Positions 32,320 through 34,242 of a stretch of 34,242 nucleotides of DNA are shown piece by piece (within the stretch, counting starts at the first letter, position 1; the number at the start of each line of letters is the position of its first letter). The position numbers and the translations under genes were made by a program. Under the pieces are notes generated by a model. That model made no database searches. It was not told the origin of the DNA and saw only the letters and a program-made list of their open reading frames with translations. The DNA comes from CAZLWA01 sp964563165 (GTDB taxonomy: Bacteria; CLD3; SB21): assembly GCA_964563165.1 (NCBI GenBank), contig CAZLWA010000111.1:1-34242 (forward strand). Reading direction: 5' to 3'.

Positions 32320-32870
32320 CTCCACCATTTATGGCGGAGGCTATGCATCTATTATGCATGCGGCTTTAGCCCTGATTTTTGAAATTATACTGCTTACAGA
32401 ATTCCTCGTACTCCTGAGCGAACGAAACCTTCTTATGGTGATGCTCTTGCTTTTGAATATACGACCGAACTTTGTCCAGCATGGATTCGCTGACTGAAAC
32501 TGCAAAATATTCATCGGCCCATTCAAATTTAGTTTTAGTCAGCTTCTGTTGATTAATCCAATGAGCGGACTCGCCCTTCATGAGTTGTAATGATTTTGCG
32601 ATCGTCACATCTGCGTTTAAACCGAACAAACAATGCAAATGATCTGTATAGCCATTGAGCGTATCGATGAAAATTTCTTTGGTTCTCGCGTTTTCTAGAA
32701 TATGGTTGATAACAGATGCGCGTATTTCTTTAGAAAGAAAGGGTTCACTGCTCTTGGTTCTCCAAACTGCGTGGATCATCACATTTACGAATGCCATAGT
32801 AGTATTCCTTTGTTCAGGGCTAAAGCCCGATTACTTTTCGCTATCTATACTCCGCGCTAAAACGCGGAGT
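32320..32870 (-). mobile_element. Complete IS200-like / REP-associated element (copy 2)
   Basis: This copy has the same A (32320-32339), B (32362-32371), C (32817-32828) and D (32849-32870) modules as the short copies, but the intact transposase gene lies between B and C. The transposase stop codon falls inside B. The A palindrome has one mismatch (CTCCACC). It is the autonomous member of the local array. Confidence 0.8.
32366..32797 (-). CDS. REP-associated tyrosine transposase (IS200/IS605-like, Y1)
   Basis: This 143-residue single-strand DNA transposase has the HUH metal motif H53-L-H55 (TDHLHCLFGL) and a probable nucleophile Y113 (VRSYIQKQEHHHKK), with the conserved stretches GESAHWINQQKLTKTKFEWA and DEYFAVSVSES between them. 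Length and motifs are those of the Transposase_17 superfamily and it looks intact. AAGGA lies 8 nt before the ATG. Its start lies 19 nt from box C and its TAA stop lies inside box B, so the coding sequence fills the element. Such enzymes nick and join single strands at hairpins during replication, and the surrounding palindromes are its likely substrates. Confidence 0.92.
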   Translation of the reverse strand: MAFVNVMIHAVWRTKSSEPFLSKEIRASVINHILENARTKEIFIDTLNGYTDHLHCLFGLNADVTIAKSLQLMKGESAHWINQQKLTKTKFEWADEYFAVSVSESMLDKVRSYIQKQEHHHKKVSFAQEYEEFCKQYNFKNQG

Positions 32871-32988
32871 TATTAAATGCGCCATGTATCGCTGGTATTC
32901 TTCAAACAACGAGAGTACTATGCTCTTGATCCGTTCTGGAACACGGAGCCGACGCCATCCGCCATGCACTTGTCGAAAGTATTCATAA

Positions 32989-33126
32989 CTCCGCCATTTA
33001 TGGCGGAGACGTCGAATCAATTTTGTGTATTTGGCTTTAGCCATGACTATGGCGAATGCCATATTTTTTTCAGGGCTAAAGCCCGATTACTTTTCTCTGT
33101 CACTACTCCGCGCTAAAGCGCGGAGT
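32989..33126. mobile_element. Short non-autonomous copy 3 of the REP/transposase element
   Basis: It contains A (32989-33008), B (33033-33042), C (33073-33084) and D (33105-33126; ACTCCGCGCT-aa-AGCGCGGAGT, perfect). The B-C interior reads on the minus strand ATGGCATTCGCCATAGTC, then ATGGCTAAAGCC, the same joint as in copy 1. Copy 2 and copy 3 are separated by a 118-bp spacer that is closely similar to the 120-bp spacer between copies 1 and 2 (for example GTATTCTTCAAACAACGAGA in both), so the units are tandem duplications. Confidence 0.75.
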
Positions 33127-33299
33127 TACTAAATGCGCTATCCTATTGCGCGTATTCCCCAAATAGCGAGAGAACTGTTATCCAAACCTGTTCTTAAAAG
33201 TTCGAGCCAACGCAAAGCTCCAATCCGCATGCCGCATATATTATAATAGATGCCCTCCCATACACTATTCGAGATGCATTGCATCAAAGTATTCATTAA

Positions 33300-33357
33300 C
33301 TCCGCCATTTATGGCGGAGACGGCGTGTCTGTGCAAATATTCGGCTTTAGCCATGAC
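33300..33357. mobile_element. Truncated copy 4 of the REP/transposase element
   Basis: Only A (33300-33319, perfect match to copy 3) and B (33343-33352) remain. The bases after B (CATGAC) keep the deletion joint GTCATGGC seen in copies 1 and 3, so this is a truncated descendant of the short form. The 173-bp spacer before it (33127-33299) shows only weak similarity to the other two spacers. Confidence 0.65.
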
Positions 33358-33492
33358 ATTGAAATTCTATATCTAATAAACGGTCGGTCACAAGGAAAAT
33401 GGATCAGTCCTTGACGCAACGCACAGAAAATAGGAGGTCTTATCGGAGGGCGTACAAGCTGCTCAACTGCTCAAATTCACTCCTACTCGGGC
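33358..33492. other. Intergenic region without recognised features
   Basis: Between the last repeat and the DUF5615 gene, these 135 bases contain no supported gene, palindrome or terminator. Confidence 0.5.
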
Positions 33493-33846
33493 TTAGAAAT
33501 GAACAACTATTGTATTTCGGGTTAATTCAACAATATGGCTTTCTCGCAACTCTTTGAGCAAGTCATTAAGATTGGTCTCAAACAACTCAAGCAGTGCGTC
33601 ATTAGTAATGTTGCCGGTTGAAACCAACAAAATCTTGAAGGGTTCCTTTTTTAGGACATAGCTATCGATAAAATCATAATCTTTTGTGACGACAACTCTC
33701 TTTTGTTCAATGGAAATTTTTCGTACGATCTTATCCGGTGTCTTATTCTTTTTCGGTAAATCCAATGTATGAATAACATCGTGCCCACAATTCTTCAAAT
33801 AACCAGCAAGTCTGCGAGGAAGTTGTGCGTCTATTAAGAATTTCAT
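33493..33846 (-). CDS. DUF5615 PIN-like protein, probable toxin
   Basis: This 117-residue protein matches the DUF5615 (Mut7-C/PIN-like) family: MKFLIDAQLPRRLAGYLKNC with D6 at the start, GHDVIHTLDLP, VVVTKDYDFIDSYVL carrying the second acidic site near residues 75-80, and a C-terminal IVELTRNTIVVHF strand. Such proteins usually pair with a DUF433 gene, as here with a 4-nt ATGA overlap, and are treated as candidate type II toxin-antitoxin modules. Nuclease activity has not been shown for most members, so toxin status is inferred from context. Confidence 0.86.
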   Translation of the reverse strand: MKFLIDAQLPRRLAGYLKNCGHDVIHTLDLPKKNKTPDKIVRKISIEQKRVVVTKDYDFIDSYVLKKEPFKILLVSTGNITNDALLELFETNLNDLLKELRESHIVELTRNTIVVHF

Positions 33847-34082
33847 GAAACTAGCCTATGCATACTTTTTACTTTTGTGATGTTGGATGCATAAGCCAGG
33901 CAGGCAAGAATGTCTTCTTTTTCAAGATCCGGATAGTCTTTAAGAATTTCATCCGTCGTCATACCGGCGCTTAAGTGCTCCAGCATATTTTCGACCGGAT
34001 AGCGAAGGTTTCGAATAGTAGGTTTCCCGTGACAAATATCAGGGTTGATGGTGATTCGTTTTAAATAATTTAATTTTCGCAT
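33843..34082 (-). CDS. DUF433 protein, probable antitoxin
   Basis: The 79-residue product has the DUF433 pattern: ITINPDICHGKPTIRNLRYP near residues 10-29, VENMLEHLSAGMTTDEILKD, then YPDLEKEDILACLAYA, which together form a winged or RHH-like DNA-binding helix set. It is the upstream member of the pair with the DUF5615 gene. AAGGAT lies 7 nt before the ATG, and a promoter with a consensus -35 box lies upstream. As antitoxin it would bind its partner and its own promoter. Confidence 0.86.
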   Translation of the reverse strand: MRKLNYLKRITINPDICHGKPTIRNLRYPVENMLEHLSAGMTTDEILKDYPDLEKEDILACLAYASNITKVKSMHRLVS

Positions 34083-34118
34083 ATTTATATCCTTACTTTC
34101 TTAATTTTTCGATAATTC

Positions 34119-34147
34119 AACTTAGCGATTAATTTTTTGTTTGTCAA
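34119..34147 (-). promoter_or_regulatory. Predicted promoter of the DUF433/DUF5615 module
   Basis: On the minus strand a perfect TTGACA (34147-34142) stands 17 nt from TAAGTT (34124-34119), which is a weak -10 box. The leader would be about 30 nt. The promoter starts 24 bp after the truncated SDR copy ends. No operator repeat was recognised. Confidence 0.45.
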
Positions 34148-34171
34148 GCTGAGGCAAATAGCAAACCGCTC

Positions 34172-34237
34172 CGGCAAACAAAATCCGATCCCGGTCGCTC
34201 CGCCGGTGATAAGGACGGTGTTGTTGTTTAGATTCAT
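34172..34237 (-). pseudogene. Truncated duplicate of the SDR 5' end
   Basis: The segment is a direct repeat of 31260-31326 with about five substitutions and a 1-bp deletion. On the minus strand it opens ATG and encodes MNLNNNTVLITGGATGIGF as in the intact SDR, then frameshifts and diverges. Only the first 19-20 codons survive. It also repeats the flank, so the accessory genes between 31327 and 34171 lie between two copies of the SDR start. Confidence 0.88.
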
Positions 34238-34242
34238 TCTAA

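Noticed and set aside
32841..33062. A 73-codon minus-strand frame starting MAFAIVMAKAKYTK
   Set aside because: It runs through element copy 3 and the spacer. Its first codons are the transposase start kept after internal deletion, so it is a by-product of the repeat, not a gene.
32058..33357. Regularly repeated palindromes that could suggest a CRISPR array
   Set aside because: Spacers between units are long (118-173 bp), similar to one another, and one unit contains a transposase. There are no cas genes.

Overview
The window looks like a chromosomal segment of an FCB-group bacterium, more likely a deep lineage near Ignavibacteriota, Calditrichota or KSB1 than a Bacteroidota proper. Reasons: a bacillithiol gene (bshC), a ClpC ATPase, outer-membrane barrel proteins, a WD40-caspase protein, good Shine-Dalgarno sites ahead of many housekeeping genes, and promoters of the ordinary TTGACT-N17-TATATT kind instead of the Bacteroidota TTTG/TAnnTTTG kind. 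This placement is inferred from gene content, not from a phylogeny.

Layout. (1) 1-5948, minus strand: one probable operon of a response regulator, an uncharacterised radical SAM protein, bshC, a long-chain acyl-CoA synthetase and a truncated hypothetical gene. (2) 5970-8290: a transposon-end remnant, then a promoter, an OPT-family transporter and a bidirectional terminator. (3) 8322-15650, minus strand: an accessory block with a GyrI-like protein, a proline-iminopeptidase-like lipoprotein, a 14-repeat WD40-caspase protein, a small membrane protein, a DUF1801 protein and a cupin. Several of its genes lack a visible Shine-Dalgarno site, a large attC-like palindrome lies between two of them, and a decayed copy of the neighbouring core gene's 3' part lies inside the block. 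(4) 15649-18752: clpC and a downstream partner, with a clear promoter. (5) 18960-21223, plus strand: an outer-membrane-type protein and an unknown protein. (6) 21220-27446, minus strand: a tight operon of a barrel-SppA fusion, family 4 uracil-DNA glycosylase, holA, an ECF sigma factor, moaC and a DUF3108 exported protein. (7) 27679-31326: xseB, an AtuA-like domain protein and a GNAT protein on plus; an SDR, a Ser/Asp-rich peptide and a polysaccharide deacetylase on minus. (8) 31348-34242: a mobile/accessory zone with a VapBC-like module, a REP-associated transposase inside an array of its own deletion derivatives, a DUF433/DUF5615 module, and a truncated second copy of the SDR 5' end.

The most notable signals are the transposase array at 32058-33357, where the short copies share one internal-deletion junction and keep the transposase's first codons, and two places where about 70 bp of a core gene is duplicated on the far side of accessory cargo. 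No rRNA, tRNA or CRISPR array was recognised.
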